64,000 nt of DNA from Planctomycetota bacterium (GTDB taxonomy: Bacteria > Planctomycetota > UBA1135 > GCA-002686595), in contig VGYZ01000001.1 in NCBI GenBank assembly GCA_016872795.1, positions 62,001 through 126,000 of the forward strand, written 5' to 3'. Shown here in pieces: positions 15,649 to 24,848 of the stretch (position 1 is the stretch's first letter; every line of letters begins with the position of its first letter). The position numbers were made by a program, and so were the translations under genes. The notes beneath the pieces are model-generated. The model was given only the letters and a program-made list of their open reading frames with translations, ran no database searches and had not been told where the DNA came from.

Positions 15649-18042
15649 CTACTGGCCGATGGTGAAGCGCAGGCCGTTCGTGAAGCCGAAGTTGTTCGGC
15701 GCCGGGAAGCCCGGATCGCGCGACCACCACTGCACCCACACCGTCGCACCCGCCACGAGCGCTGGATTCGCGCCGCTGGCGATGTACTCGTTGAAGTCCA
15801 CCACGAATCCGCCGCTGCAGTCGAGCGCGGGTAGCGCTGTGCCACCCGACTCCTGCTTGGCGAGCCGCGCCGCCGGAGCGAGGACACAGTTGGTGCCACC
15901 GCGGAACGGTGCGGCCGACGGTCCGGCGAGAGTCGCGCGCAGCATGCCCTGACGGCGATTGAGCACATTGGACGCGGTGATGTGGAAGCCCGAACCGGAG
16001 CTCGCGCTGGGAACGCCCGTGTAGCCGATCTGCGGCAGGCAGCCCTGACTGTTGGTCTTGGCCGTGCAGTAGGTGACCGGCGCGTCTGTACCCCACTTGG
16101 CCTCGGTCATCACGACCGGTGCTGCCATGCCCGTGTTGCGCCACGCTTCGAACAGGTCGTTGCCGCGGCCCGCGTGCGCCGTGATCGAGCCGTTGTTCGC
16201 AAGCACGAGGAACTGCACGTACTCCCAGCTCGTCGGCTGGTACATCAGGGCGATGTCCGCGCGCACCGCGCCGCTCGGCGGGTTGAGCGTGATGTCGTCC
16301 CAGTGGTTGTAGAAACCGCCGGCGCCCGGGCTGCCGAACTGCGTCGAGGGGATCGGCTGCGCGTTGCGCGCGACGGCCTCGTCATAACTCATCTTGTAGG
16401 GCGGGATGCGGTTGTCGACGAGCGTCGCGTCGTTCAGCACGAAGTGGAACGACGGCACCGCGCTGCCCGGAGCGCCCGCCGCGGCCGCGCCGAGCGTGCT
16501 CGCCGGCGCACCGCTCACGCGGTCGTACTTGAGCGGCAAGCTGGCGCTGTAGCCCATCGTGAGCAGCTTGGCCGCCCACGCCTGCGACACGCCCATGTTC
16601 GCCTCGTACACCTTGGTGTCCGGGTCGTTGATGTCGAGGATCGTCTCGACGGTGTAGGGCGTGCCGTTGACGGTCACCGGCAGCGGGCCGTACTCGCCGT
16701 CCTCGCGCACGAGCGCGCCGTTCGCGCCGTACCACTTCACATTGAGCCACATGCGGCGGCCCTCGGCGTAGCCCGAGATCAGCTTGTGGCCCGTGAGGTT
16801 CGTGACGCGCAGCGTGTTGCCGTTGACGGTCATCGCCGCGGAGTTCTTGAGGTTCGAGACGGCGCGCTGCTTGCCCGCCTGCATGCTCGAGATCTGGTAC
16901 GTCGTCAGGCCGTTGCCGCCATAGAGCCGCCCCAGCGCATCGAGGTAGAGGATCGCGTCCGGCGCCCAGTAGTTGCCGCCCGTGAGGTCGTGCTTGGGAA
17001 TGTCCGTGCGCTGCGGCGTGCTGAACAGGCTGCAGCCGTAGCCCTCGACCGGCGACATGTGGCAGGTCTGGCAGGTGAAGTTGCGCGCCGCGCCATCCTC
17101 GTAGTCGCCCGTCGGCGTCGACTGCTTCGCGAGCCGATACGCGCGCGCGATCGAGCCCTTGCGCAGGTCGATCGGCAGCGTGTCGAAGTCCGACACGCGC
17201 ATGGTCTCGAAGGCGCTCGCGATGTGCTCGCTGAATGTGCGCTCGACGACGCCCCACTTGTGCGGAGCGTTCTGCAGGGCGGCCTTCTGCTGCAGCGGCC
17301 CGCCGAGCGTGCCGTTGAACATGCCCGTCGGCAGCGGCGTGTACGCGCCGTTGCCCGGAGCAAGGTCGCCCGTGACCGGGTTCGACACGTCGTGACAGGT
17401 GCCGCACAGATCCGACTTGCGGTGGAACTGCGACTGGGCCCACGGGTGGTACGCGGCCGGATTGTTGTAGGGGCCGAGGCGTTCGAATCCGGAGGAGACC
17501 ACGGCCTCGCCGCTGCCGAGGTAGGCCACCGGCGGGCTGCCGCCGTCGTTGGCCTTGAAGGGCGGGTAGTGCTCGCCCAAGTGCTCGCTGTCGTCGGGGT
17601 TGGTGAGCTTGTGGCAGAACTCGCAGCTCACGCCGTCGAAGTCATCGCCGACGAGGGCCGAGCCGTCGGTGGGCTGCGAGCGCCCGTCGTACCAGCCGAG
17701 CGGCGCGTGGCAGCGGATGCACAGGTCGCCCGAGCCGCCGAAGTCCTGCTCGGCGATCGGCAGCGCGGCCCAGAACATCGGGTCGCGGCCGGCGTGGGCC
17801 ATCATGCTCCCCGACCACGTCTCATAGGGGCTGACCTCGGGGTCGTATTGCCCGTGGCACATCTCGCAGTTGGAGCTGGGGTCGAAGGCCGACACCTCCA
17901 GCTCCTGCGTGCCGGGCAGGCGCACTTCGTTGGGGAGGGTGGTCGCGAGCGAGGCGCTGAGGAGCGTGACCGAGCCGAGCGCGAGCACGGGCACGGCGAC
18001 GCGGAACGAGCGGGAGGTCCGCCAGACGTGGGTGAGGTGCAT
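15649..18042 (-). CDS. Pentaheme cytochrome c with a planctomycete-type C-terminal module
   Basis: A 797-residue exported protein with an N-terminal hydrophobic leader (residues ~13-33). Five CxxCH heme c motifs lie in the first 330 residues: C59, C108, C140, C213 and C324. No further heme motif occurs in the remaining ~470 residues, which include a beta-rich region (TVNGNTLRVTNLTGHKLISGY). The end is a module of about 110 residues (GGTNCVLAPAARL, DCSGGFVVDFNEY, WVQWWSRDPGF) of a kind I associate with secreted proteins of marine planctomycetes. The role is probably periplasmic or surface electron transfer; an oxidoreductase activity cannot be assigned. The gene is monocistronic, ended by a strong terminator, and divergent from ribBA. 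Confidence 0.85.
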   Translation of the reverse strand: MHLTHVWRTSRSFRVAVPVLALGSVTLLSASLATTLPNEVRLPGTQELEVSAFDPSSNCEMCHGQYDPEVSPYETWSGSMMAHAGRDPMFWAALPIAEQDFGGSGDLCIRCHAPLGWYDGRSQPTDGSALVGDDFDGVSCEFCHKLTNPDDSEHLGEHYPPFKANDGGSPPVAYLGSGEAVVSSGFERLGPYNNPAAYHPWAQSQFHRKSDLCGTCHDVSNPVTGDLAPGNGAYTPLPTGMFNGTLGGPLQQKAALQNAPHKWGVVERTFSEHIASAFETMRVSDFDTLPIDLRKGSIARAYRLAKQSTPTGDYEDGAARNFTCQTCHMSPVEGYGCSLFSTPQRTDIPKHDLTGGNYWAPDAILYLDALGRLYGGNGLTTYQISSMQAGKQRAVSNLKNSAAMTVNGNTLRVTNLTGHKLISGYAEGRRMWLNVKWYGANGALVREDGEYGPLPVTVNGTPYTVETILDINDPDTKVYEANMGVSQAWAAKLLTMGYSASLPLKYDRVSGAPASTLGAAAAGAPGSAVPSFHFVLNDATLVDNRIPPYKMSYDEAVARNAQPIPSTQFGSPGAGGFYNHWDDITLNPPSGAVRADIALMYQPTSWEYVQFLVLANNGSITAHAGRGNDLFEAWRNTGMAAPVVMTEAKWGTDAPVTYCTAKTNSQGCLPQIGYTGVPSASSGSGFHITASNVLNRRQGMLRATLAGPSAAPFRGGTNCVLAPAARLAKQESGGTALPALDCSGGFVVDFNEYIASGANPALVAGATVWVQWWSRDPGFPAPNNFGFTNGLRFTIGQ

Positions 18043-18434
18043 GGGCAGATGTGTAGCGACAGCGCAAGATCGGAATCCTACCGGCTGGCTCCCGAGGCGA
18101 GCAGCCGAAAGGGGGAGTCCAAGACCCTGTTTGGACGCCAGCCCAGTCGCACGGGTTCGATCGCGGCGCGAGACAGGGTTCGCAAGCCGGATTCGAGGCT
18201 GCGTCCGTGTTGGTTTCTCAAAAAGGCGTTCCGCTACGCCCCAATCGCCGGAAACGACTGCGCAGTCTGGTCTGGGAGGCTGCAGAGTGCCCGGAATGAC
18301 CCGCCAGCGGTGCTCCTCGGTGGCGTCGCCAGCCTCGAAGCCTCTGGGGGCGACCGCCTCCCCCTACAATGGAACTGGCCCAGTCTTCGCCTGAGAGCGA
18401 AGGAGAGGCCACCACCGCCTTCCATCCCGCCGTC
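18043..18434. promoter_or_regulatory. Divergent intergenic region between the cytochrome gene and ribBA
   Basis: About 390 bases that must hold both promoters. Visible features are a perfect palindrome GACTGCGCAGTC at 18256-18267 and a small hairpin just before it (GGCGT, six-base loop, ACGCC). I looked for an FMN riboswitch before ribBA and did not find its conserved segments. No promoter hexamers can be called with confidence. Confidence 0.4.
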
Positions 18435-19673
18435 ATGACGATCAGCCCCATCCCGGAAATTCTCGACGAGCTGCGCCGTGGCCGCATGGTGATCCTCGTC
18501 GACGACCCGGGCCGCGAGAACGAGGGCGACATCGCCTGCTTGGCCGAGTTCGTCACGCCGGAGCTGGTCAACTTCATGGCGCGCGAGGCTCGCGGGCTGA
18601 TCTGCATGCCGATGTCGGGCGAGTTGTGCGACCAGCTCGGGCTCGAGATGCAGGTGCAGGACAACAACAGCCGCATGGGCACTGGCTTCACGGTCTCGAT
18701 CGAGGCCGCGAGCGGCGTGACGACCGGCATCAGCGCCGCCGACCGCGCCCACACGATCCGCACCGCGGCCGCCAGAGGCGCGAAGTCGAGCGACCTCGTC
18801 AGCCCCGGCCACATTTTTCCGCTGCGCGCGCGCGAAGGCGGCGTGCTCGTGCGCGGCGGCCAGACCGAAGGCATGGTCGACCTCGCGCGCCTGTGCGGAG
18901 CGCGGCCGGCGGGCGTGATCTGCGAGATCATGAACGACGACGGCACGATGGCGCGCATGCCGCAGCTCGAGACCTTCGCGCGCAAGCACGGCCTCAAGAT
19001 CTGCACCATCGCCGACCTGATCGCGTGGCGCCGCCAGCACGAGCGCCTGATCGAGCCGCTGCAGATGGACCTGCCGATGCCCACGCGTTACGGCACCTTC
19101 ATGGCGCACATGTTCCGCTCGAAGATCGACGGCAAGGAGCACGTCGCGCTCACCGTCGGCATGCCCGGCCCCGGCCTCGACGGCCCGCGCGCGGAGGTCG
19201 ACGGGCCCGTGACGGTGCGCGTGCACTCCGAGTGTTTGACGGGCGACGTGTTCCACTCGCTGCGCTGTGACTGCGGGCCGCAGCTCGACTCGGCGCTCGA
19301 GATCCTCGGGCGCGAGCCGCGCGGCGTGCTCGTCTACATGCGGCAAGAAGGCCGCGGCATCGGGCTCGAGAACAAGCTCAAGGCCTATCGCCTGCAGGAC
19401 CAAGGCCTCGACACCGTCGAAGCCAACGCCGCGCTCGGCTTTCCCGCCGACCTGCGCGAGTACGGCCTCGGCGCGCAGATCCTGCGCTACCTCGGCGTGC
19501 GCCAGATGCGGCTGCTGACCAACAACCCCAAGAAGATCGCCGGCCTCGCCGGTTACGGCCTCGAGGTCGTCGATCAGGTGCCGCTCTCGACGCCCCCGAA
19601 TCCCTCGAACTCGCGCTACCTGCGCGTCAAGCGCGACAAGCTCGGCCACCTGCTGCCGCCCGAAGCTCCCTGA
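18435..19673 (+). CDS. ribBA: Bifunctional DHBP synthase / GTP cyclohydrolase II (RibBA)
   Basis: Makes both precursors of riboflavin: 3,4-dihydroxy-2-butanone 4-phosphate from ribulose 5-phosphate, and the pyrimidine from GTP. The N-terminal half is RibB, with RENEGD near residue 25, [12 protein letters not shown] and ICEIMNDDG. The C-terminal half is RibA, with the zinc cysteines in [16 protein letters not shown], the [12 protein letters not shown] loop and LLTNNPKKI. Both active sites look intact. I prefer the ATG at 18435 because the protein then begins as family members do; an in-frame ATG at 18369 would add 22 residues. Neither start has a clear ribosome-binding site. It ends 14 bases from a convergent gene. 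Confidence 0.95.
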   Translation: MTISPIPEILDELRRGRMVILVDDPGRENEGDIACLAEFVTPELVNFMAREARGLICMPMSGELCDQLGLEMQVQDNNSRMGTGFTVSIEAASGVTTGISAADRAHTIRTAAARGAKSSDLVSPGHIFPLRAREGGVLVRGGQTEGMVDLARLCGARPAGVICEIMNDDGTMARMPQLETFARKHGLKICTIADLIAWRRQHERLIEPLQMDLPMPTRYGTFMAHMFRSKIDGKEHVALTVGMPGPGLDGPRAEVDGPVTVRVHSECLTGDVFHSLRCDCGPQLDSALEILGREPRGVLVYMRQEGRGIGLENKLKAYRLQDQGLDTVEANAALGFPADLREYGLGAQILRYLGVRQMRLLTNNPKKIAGLAGYGLEVVDQVPLSTPPNPSNSRYLRVKRDKLGHLLPPEAP

Positions 19674-19686
19674 CGCGCTGCGCTGC

Positions 19687-21963
19687 TCAGCGGCCGCCGC
19701 GCACGCCCGGACCGCGGGCGGGGCCGAGGCGCTGTTCGGAGGTGGGCAGCTCGAGCAGCTTGGGATCGAGCTTGGCGAGCGCGGCCTTGAGCTGCGCGAG
19801 CAGATCCTCGCGCTTCGACTCGACGAGCTTGGCCTCGAGCATGCGCGCGGTGTCGGCGGGCGTCAGGTTGAGGCCGTCGGGCGTGGCGGCGGAATCGGCG
19901 CGGCGCGCGAAGCTCTCGAGCAGCAGCGCCGTCGAGCTGTCGAGCTCGCCGCGCTCGAGCGCGATGCGCGACTTGCCCGCGAGCGCGAGTGCCACGAAGT
20001 GATCGCACAGGTCGCGACCGGTCGGCATGTCGGCGGAGTAGCGCGCGTAGTGCGCGCTGCCCGCGTCGTAGGCCGCGAGCGCGTCGTCGAGCCGCGAGCG
20101 GCGGCGGAAGTGCTCCGCGGCGACGAGCGCGGCGTACCCGGCGAACCAGCGCACCTGCGGGCTCGCCTCGGGCTTTTCGAGCAACTCGTCGTAGGCGTCG
20201 AGCAGTCCCGAGGGACCCTTGTCCCACAGGAGGCGCGAGCGCAGGCGGTCGTGCAGCAGCGGCGAGTCGGGAAAGCGCGCGAGCGCGCCGTCGAGCACGG
20301 CGTTGGCGCGCGGAGTCGCGCCGAGCCAGCGCAGGAAGTCGTGGTAGCTGACGAGGTTCTCGTCGGTGGCGAGCGGATGCTCCGCGAGCGTCGCGTAGGC
20401 CGCGTTGACATCGGCCATCCACTCCGGCGGCCACTGCGTGCGCTCGCGGTATGCCTTGCGAATCGCGAGCTGGCGCGAGAGCGCGAACATCGCGAGCACG
20501 CGCACCTTGACATCTTCCGTCGGGCCGGCTTCGCCCGCGGGCGTCGTCAGCATGCCGCCTTCGACGGCGGCGACAGCGCGGCCGAGCGCCGTGTCGCGCT
20601 CGCCGAGGCGATCGGCGGCCGCGGCGAGCGTCGCATCCAGGCGCCAGCCCTTGGCGCCCTCGCGCTCGGCATCGAGTGCCGTGCGGCGTGCGTCGAGCGC
20701 GAGCAGCTCGGCGAAGCGCCGCTCCTGACCGGGCTCGGACGCGCGCGCGAGGAACGACTCGGCGAGCGCGACGAGCGCCGCGGGATCCGCGCGAGCGGCC
20801 TCGACCTCGCCCGAGAGCTCCTCGACGCGCTGCGACACCGCGCGCAGGCGATGCGTGGCCTCGTACTCGCCGGTCGGCGCGCCCGTGCGCGCGACATCGA
20901 TGTGGCGCGAGCCGAGCGCGAGCCCGCGGTGCAGCGTCGCGAGCGACTTCGCGCGCGGGAACTTCTCGCCGAGCCGCTCGGCCGCGGCCACGAGCAGCTC
21001 GCGGTCCTCGGCGCTCAGCGCGGTCTTGAGCACTTCCGCGATCAGATCGACCGCGGGCTCCGTCTGCGCCTGCGCGAGCGACACGCGCGCGAGGTGCGCG
21101 AGCTCCGTGTCGAGCCCGAACAGCGCCAGCCGCAGCAACTCGACCTGATCGACATCGCGCACCTTGAGCGTGGCCTCGACGAGCTCGCGGCGCACCCGCG
21201 GCGGGCCCGCGCGGTAGGCCTGCTCGATCGCGAGCCGGTCGATGATGTCGGGGCTCGCCACGCGCTCGGCCAGCGGAAGTCCGTCGCGCACGCGCTCCTT
21301 GTGCGGCGGGAATTCCTTGGCCGCCTCGATGTAGGTCGTGAGCACGGTCTGGGTGTCCCACGAGTAGTAGATGTCGTAGCGCTCCTTGCCCGAGGGCTCG
21401 AGCACGATGTGGCGCGGCGACACGCGCAGGCCCTCGAAGTACTTGGCGTAGAGCTCCGTCTCGCAGGTGATGTGCTCGCCGCAGGTCACGGTGCCAAAGC
21501 GCGGGCACTCGACGCGCACGCCGAACTCGTCGTAGTCGCGCGGCGTGTGGCGATAGACCGAGCCGATCACGCAGATGTAGGGCTCGAGCAGCTTGGCGGC
21601 CTCGGGGTCGCGGTACTTCACGCCGGCGAAGTGCTCGCTCGCGATCTCGCCGTCCATGTTGACGGCCACCATGATCGGCTGGCCGGTCTCTCGCGCGAGC
21701 GCGAGCGCGTCGTCGAACGAACGCTGCCACTTCACGAGCACCGGCTTCGCCCAGCCCTCGGCGGTCGCCGCGGGCCACATCATCGGCTCGGTGAGGCCCT
21801 CGCCGAGCTGCGGAGGCGAGCCGAACTTGAAGGCGTCCTTCGAGGGCGCGGCGCCGCCCTGCGCGCGCGCGGGAGCGAGGGTCGGAGCGGGAGCGGGCGA
21901 GCGGTTCGGCGGCGTCTGGGGCGCGAGCGACGACAGCGCGAGGAGCGTGAGCGAGAGCGGCAT
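19687..21963 (-). CDS. Exported protein with thioredoxin-like N-domain and TPR-like C-terminal region
   Basis: A 758-residue protein with a signal peptide (MPLSLTLLALSSLAPQ) and a Pro/Ala-rich linker. Near residues 80-180 is a thioredoxin-fold segment of the kind found in DUF255/YyaL-type proteins (FDDALALARETGQPIMVAVN). The CxxC redox motif is absent; the equivalent place reads MDGEIASEHF. The rest is a long helical region with TPR-like repeats and ends in a Gly/Pro/Arg-rich tail. I cannot assign a reaction, and without CxxC it is unlikely to be a disulfide reductase. The ATG at 21963 is chosen because it starts the signal peptide; recQ begins 85 bases away in the opposite direction. Confidence 0.75.
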   Translation of the reverse strand: MPLSLTLLALSSLAPQTPPNRSPAPAPTLAPARAQGGAAPSKDAFKFGSPPQLGEGLTEPMMWPAATAEGWAKPVLVKWQRSFDDALALARETGQPIMVAVNMDGEIASEHFAGVKYRDPEAAKLLEPYICVIGSVYRHTPRDYDEFGVRVECPRFGTVTCGEHITCETELYAKYFEGLRVSPRHIVLEPSGKERYDIYYSWDTQTVLTTYIEAAKEFPPHKERVRDGLPLAERVASPDIIDRLAIEQAYRAGPPRVRRELVEATLKVRDVDQVELLRLALFGLDTELAHLARVSLAQAQTEPAVDLIAEVLKTALSAEDRELLVAAAERLGEKFPRAKSLATLHRGLALGSRHIDVARTGAPTGEYEATHRLRAVSQRVEELSGEVEAARADPAALVALAESFLARASEPGQERRFAELLALDARRTALDAEREGAKGWRLDATLAAAADRLGERDTALGRAVAAVEGGMLTTPAGEAGPTEDVKVRVLAMFALSRQLAIRKAYRERTQWPPEWMADVNAAYATLAEHPLATDENLVSYHDFLRWLGATPRANAVLDGALARFPDSPLLHDRLRSRLLWDKGPSGLLDAYDELLEKPEASPQVRWFAGYAALVAAEHFRRRSRLDDALAAYDAGSAHYARYSADMPTGRDLCDHFVALALAGKSRIALERGELDSSTALLLESFARRADSAATPDGLNLTPADTARMLEAKLVESKREDLLAQLKAALAKLDPKLLELPTSEQRLGPARGPGVRGGR

Positions 21964-22048
21964 GGCGCCCCTAGGCTCCCTTCCGAGCGCGACTTCGTCC
22001 ACAGAGCCCGCGTGAAACCTGCGTCTGCACGGTCCAAAATCGCCGCCC

Positions 22049-23743
22049 ATGCCCACGCCGCACGACCTCCCGACGCTCGAGAACGCGCTCCGTTCGCGTT
22101 TCGGCCTGTGCGACTTTCGCGGACCGCAGCGCGAGGTGATCGAGGCCGTCGTCGCGGGGCGCGATGTCCTGCTCACCATGCCGACGGGCGCGGGCAAGTC
22201 GCTGTGCTACCAGCTGCCCGCAGTCGTGCTCGACGGGCTCGTGCTCGTGGTGAGCCCGCTGATCGCGCTGATGCAGGACCAAGTCGACGCGCTGCGCAAG
22301 AAGGGCATCCGCGCCGCCTTCGTCAATTCGTCGCTCGATGCGAGCGAGCGCCGCGCGCGCCTCGAAGCAGCCGCGCGCGGCGAGCTCGAGCTGCTCTACA
22401 TCACGCCCGAGCGCTTTCGCGCCGCCGATTTCGCGGACTTCGCGCCGCGCTTGCGCATCGTGCGCATGGCCGTCGACGAGGCGCACTGCGTGAGCCAGTG
22501 GGGCCACGACTTCCGGCCCGATTACTCGCGGCTCGGCGAGTATCGCGCCCGCATCGGCTCGCCGCCGGTGATTGCGCTCACCGCCACCGCGACGCCGAAG
22601 GTCGCCGCCGACATCGTCGCGAGCCTCGCGCTGCGCGATCCGCTCGTCGTGCGCACAGGCATCGAGCGCCCCGAGCTCTTCTTCGCCGCCACGCGCGTCG
22701 ACCTCGCCGAAGAGAAGGTGCCGCTGCTCGCCGGGCGCGTGCGCGCGATCGACGGGCCCGGCATCGTGTACTCGTCCTTGATTCGCGACCTCGAGGATCT
22801 GCACATCGAGCTCAAGCGCTCGGGCATCGACACGCTCGTCTACCACGGCAAGCTCTCGCCGCAGGAGCGACGCGCGATGCAAGCGCGCTTCCTCGCGTCG
22901 GAGCGCGATGTCGTGCTCGCGACCAACGCCTTCGGAATGGGCGTCGACAAGGAAGACATCCGCTTCGTGTTGCATGCGCAGGTGCCGCGCACGCTGGAAG
23001 CGTGGACGCAGGAAGTGGGCCGCGCGGGCCGCGACGGCAAGCCCGCGTGGTGCGAGCTCTTGTACTTCGAGGAAGACCTTGCGATCCAGCAGGGCTTCAT
23101 CGAGTGGGCCAACCCTTCGCGCGAGTACATGCTCCTCGTGTACGAGACGCTGCGCGGGTGGGGCGAGCGCATCGCGACCAAAGAGCTCGACGACCTGCGC
23201 GACGAGCTGCTCGTCAAGAATCGCGCGGACAATCGCGTTTCGATCTGCCTCAAGTGGCTGGAGGTGCTGCAGGTGACGACGGGCTCGTTCGAGACGCACG
23301 ACCTCGCGCTCGCGCGCGAGCTCGATCCGGCGGAGCTGCCCGAGAGCGTCGGCAGCGTCGACAAGCGCCGCGCGGATCTCGAGGGGCTGCTCGCGATGGC
23401 GCGCTTCGCCGGCGGAAGCGAGGAGTGCCGGCGCGCGACGATCGCGCGGCACTTCGGTCTCGACGCGCCGTCGGCGCCGTGCGGGGCCTGCGACGCTTGC
23501 ACGCCGGCGCTTGCGTGGCGCGCCGGTCACCTCGCACCGCGCGCGAGCGCGTCCGTGCTCGCGGAGCGCACGGAGTGCTGGCAACGCGGCGACTGGGTGC
23601 GTATCAACCGCCGCCACCTCGGACAGGTCGTGAAGGTCGAAGGCGAAGGCCGTCGCGTGCGCCTCGTCGTCGAGAGCGCGAGCGACATGCAGCGCCGCAC
23701 GATCGATCCGCGCCGCGAACGAGTCGAGCGCGTCGAGCGCTGA
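22049..23743 (+). CDS. recQ: ATP-dependent DNA helicase RecQ, short form
   Basis: A 564-residue superfamily 2 3'-5' DNA helicase for recombination and repair. Seen in order: the Q-motif region (FGLCDFRGPQREVIEAV), Walker A (MPTGAGKSLCYQLP), Walker B (DEAHCVSQWGHDFRP), TATAT (ALTATATPKV), motifs V and VI (ATNAFGMGVDK, QEVGRAGRDGKP), then the RecQ zinc-binding cysteines (EECRR, CGACDAC). No HRDC domain follows. Instead, about 60 residues resembling a KOW/SH3-like barrel (RGDWVRINRRHLGQVVKVEG) close the protein. E. coli RecQ is ~610 residues with HRDC, so this is a variant end. It is 18 bases upstream of the next gene. Confidence 0.95.
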   Translation: MPTPHDLPTLENALRSRFGLCDFRGPQREVIEAVVAGRDVLLTMPTGAGKSLCYQLPAVVLDGLVLVVSPLIALMQDQVDALRKKGIRAAFVNSSLDASERRARLEAAARGELELLYITPERFRAADFADFAPRLRIVRMAVDEAHCVSQWGHDFRPDYSRLGEYRARIGSPPVIALTATATPKVAADIVASLALRDPLVVRTGIERPELFFAATRVDLAEEKVPLLAGRVRAIDGPGIVYSSLIRDLEDLHIELKRSGIDTLVYHGKLSPQERRAMQARFLASERDVVLATNAFGMGVDKEDIRFVLHAQVPRTLEAWTQEVGRAGRDGKPAWCELLYFEEDLAIQQGFIEWANPSREYMLLVYETLRGWGERIATKELDDLRDELLVKNRADNRVSICLKWLEVLQVTTGSFETHDLALARELDPAELPESVGSVDKRRADLEGLLAMARFAGGSEECRRATIARHFGLDAPSAPCGACDACTPALAWRAGHLAPRASASVLAERTECWQRGDWVRINRRHLGQVVKVEGEGRRVRLVVESASDMQRRTIDPRRERVERVER

Positions 23744-23761
23744 GGCCCTATCCTGCGCGGA

Positions 23762-24496
23762 ATGGGAGTCGAGCATTTCGGTGCCGCGTGGGGCGAGCTC
23801 GTGCGCGAGCTGGACTGGGAACGGCTGGGGCGCACATACTGCGAGGGCGACGGGTCGACATTCTTCGACGACGAGACCGTCGAGCGCGTGCTCGAGACGG
23901 GGCTCGAGCTCGTCGATGACTTGGTCGCGTCGCTGCCGCGCGGCGGCACGGGACGCAGCCTGTACTTCGGCGCCGCGGTGGCGGAGCTGCCGCTCGTGCT
24001 CGCCGAGAGCCTCGCGCTCGGGCGCGAAGTCCTGTGGGTCAACCTGCCGGGCGAGGAAGTCGAGGAGCTGCGGCGCGCGCTGCATGCGGTCGGTGCGCGT
24101 CTCGGGCTCGACCTCCCGTTGCCGCGCACCGACTCGCTCGCATCGATCGCCGATGGCAGCTGCGAGCACCTGTGGATGACGAGCGTACTCACGGATCCCG
24201 ACGCATTCCCGGCGCTGCACGATGCGCTTTACGAGCGCGTCGGCACCGAGCTCGCGACGGGACGCGGCACTCTCGCGGAGGAACGCGCGCGCGCCGGAGC
24301 GCTCGTGCGTGAGCTGCTGCGCAAGGCGGCCCCGCCGGCGATTTTCTCGACCACGGACGAGGAGCTCGAGGTCATCCGGCCGCTGCTGGCCGAGGCGGGA
24401 CTCGACATTCGCGTGCCGCGCTCGGAGACGACCAGCGCGATCGTCGGCGATCTCGTGCGGCTCACGCGCCTCGCGCGCGTCAATTCCCCCGCGTGA
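23762..24496 (+). CDS. Hypothetical protein with a Rossmann-like, possibly methyltransferase-like, fold
   Basis: A 244-residue soluble protein that I do not recognise at family level. The segment RSLYFGAAVAELPLVLAES followed by REVLWVNLPGEEVEEL resembles motif I and the acidic loop of SAM-dependent methyltransferases; CEHLWMTSVLTDPDAFPAL is at the place of motif IV. The glycine-rich loop is not canonical, so SAM binding is only a possibility. It starts 18 bases after recQ, probably in the same transcript, and its end overlaps the convergent SUI1 gene by 17 bases. Confidence 0.65.
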   Translation: MGVEHFGAAWGELVRELDWERLGRTYCEGDGSTFFDDETVERVLETGLELVDDLVASLPRGGTGRSLYFGAAVAELPLVLAESLALGREVLWVNLPGEEVEELRRALHAVGARLGLDLPLPRTDSLASIADGSCEHLWMTSVLTDPDAFPALHDALYERVGTELATGRGTLAEERARAGALVRELLRKAAPPAIFSTTDEELEVIRPLLAEAGLDIRVPRSETTSAIVGDLVRLTRLARVNSPA

Positions 24497-24848
24497 CGCT
24501 GGCGAAGCCGCGCTCCTCGAGCGCCGCGGCGAGCCGCTCGGGCTGGTCGCCCTGCACGACGATCGAGGTGCCTTCGACACGCGTGCCCGTGCCGAGCGCC
24601 TTCGCGAGCTCCTTGGCGAGCTTCTCGAGCGGATGTCCGGAGAGCCCCGGACCTTCCGCGAGCGTGACGGCCTTGCCGCCGCGCCCCGCACGCTCGCGGC
24701 GCACGGTGACGCGCCCGGTGTAGCGCTTCTGCGGCGGAGCAGGCTGCACCGCACTCGCCGCAGGCTGCGGCCCCGGTGGGAGCGGGCCGAGCTTGTCGCG
24801 CAGCGCCGCGAACGGATTCGCAGCGGGCTTCGGCGCCTCGCCGCTCAC
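24480..24848 (-). CDS. SUI1/eIF1-like translation factor (YciH family)
   Basis: A 122-residue protein. The first ~45 residues are Pro/Ala-rich; the C-terminal ~75 are a SUI1 domain (VTVRRERAGRGGKAVTL, EKLAKELAKALGTG, SIVVQGDQPERLAAALEERGF). Bacterial SUI1 proteins bind the 30S subunit and can influence initiation fidelity; the precise role here is unknown. The GTG start at 24848 overlaps the stop of the upstream M1 peptidase gene (GTGA), so translation is probably coupled. The 3' end overlaps the convergent gene by 17 bases. Confidence 0.88.
   Translation of the reverse strand: MSGEAPKPAANPFAALRDKLGPLPPGPQPAASAVQPAPPQKRYTGRVTVRRERAGRGGKAVTLAEGPGLSGHPLEKLAKELAKALGTGTRVEGTSIVVQGDQPERLAAALEERGFASVTRGN

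Noticed and set aside
12846-15665. 939-codon plus-strand frame
   Set aside because: Antisense to the HEAT/cyclophilin gene, whose product has an unambiguous cyclophilin domain and lipobox.
17480-17495. GTTCGAATCC resembling a tRNA T-arm
   Set aside because: It lies inside the cytochrome coding sequence and no acceptor, D or anticodon stems fit around it.
18043-18434. FMN riboswitch upstream of ribBA
   Set aside because: The conserved FMN-element segments are not present; only short palindromes are seen.
19999-23919. 1306-codon plus-strand frame
   Set aside because: Runs antisense through the thioredoxin/TPR gene and out of frame through recQ; no domain features.
21971-24754. 927-codon minus-strand frame opposite recQ
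   Set aside because: Antisense shadow; RecQ motifs on the plus strand are complete.
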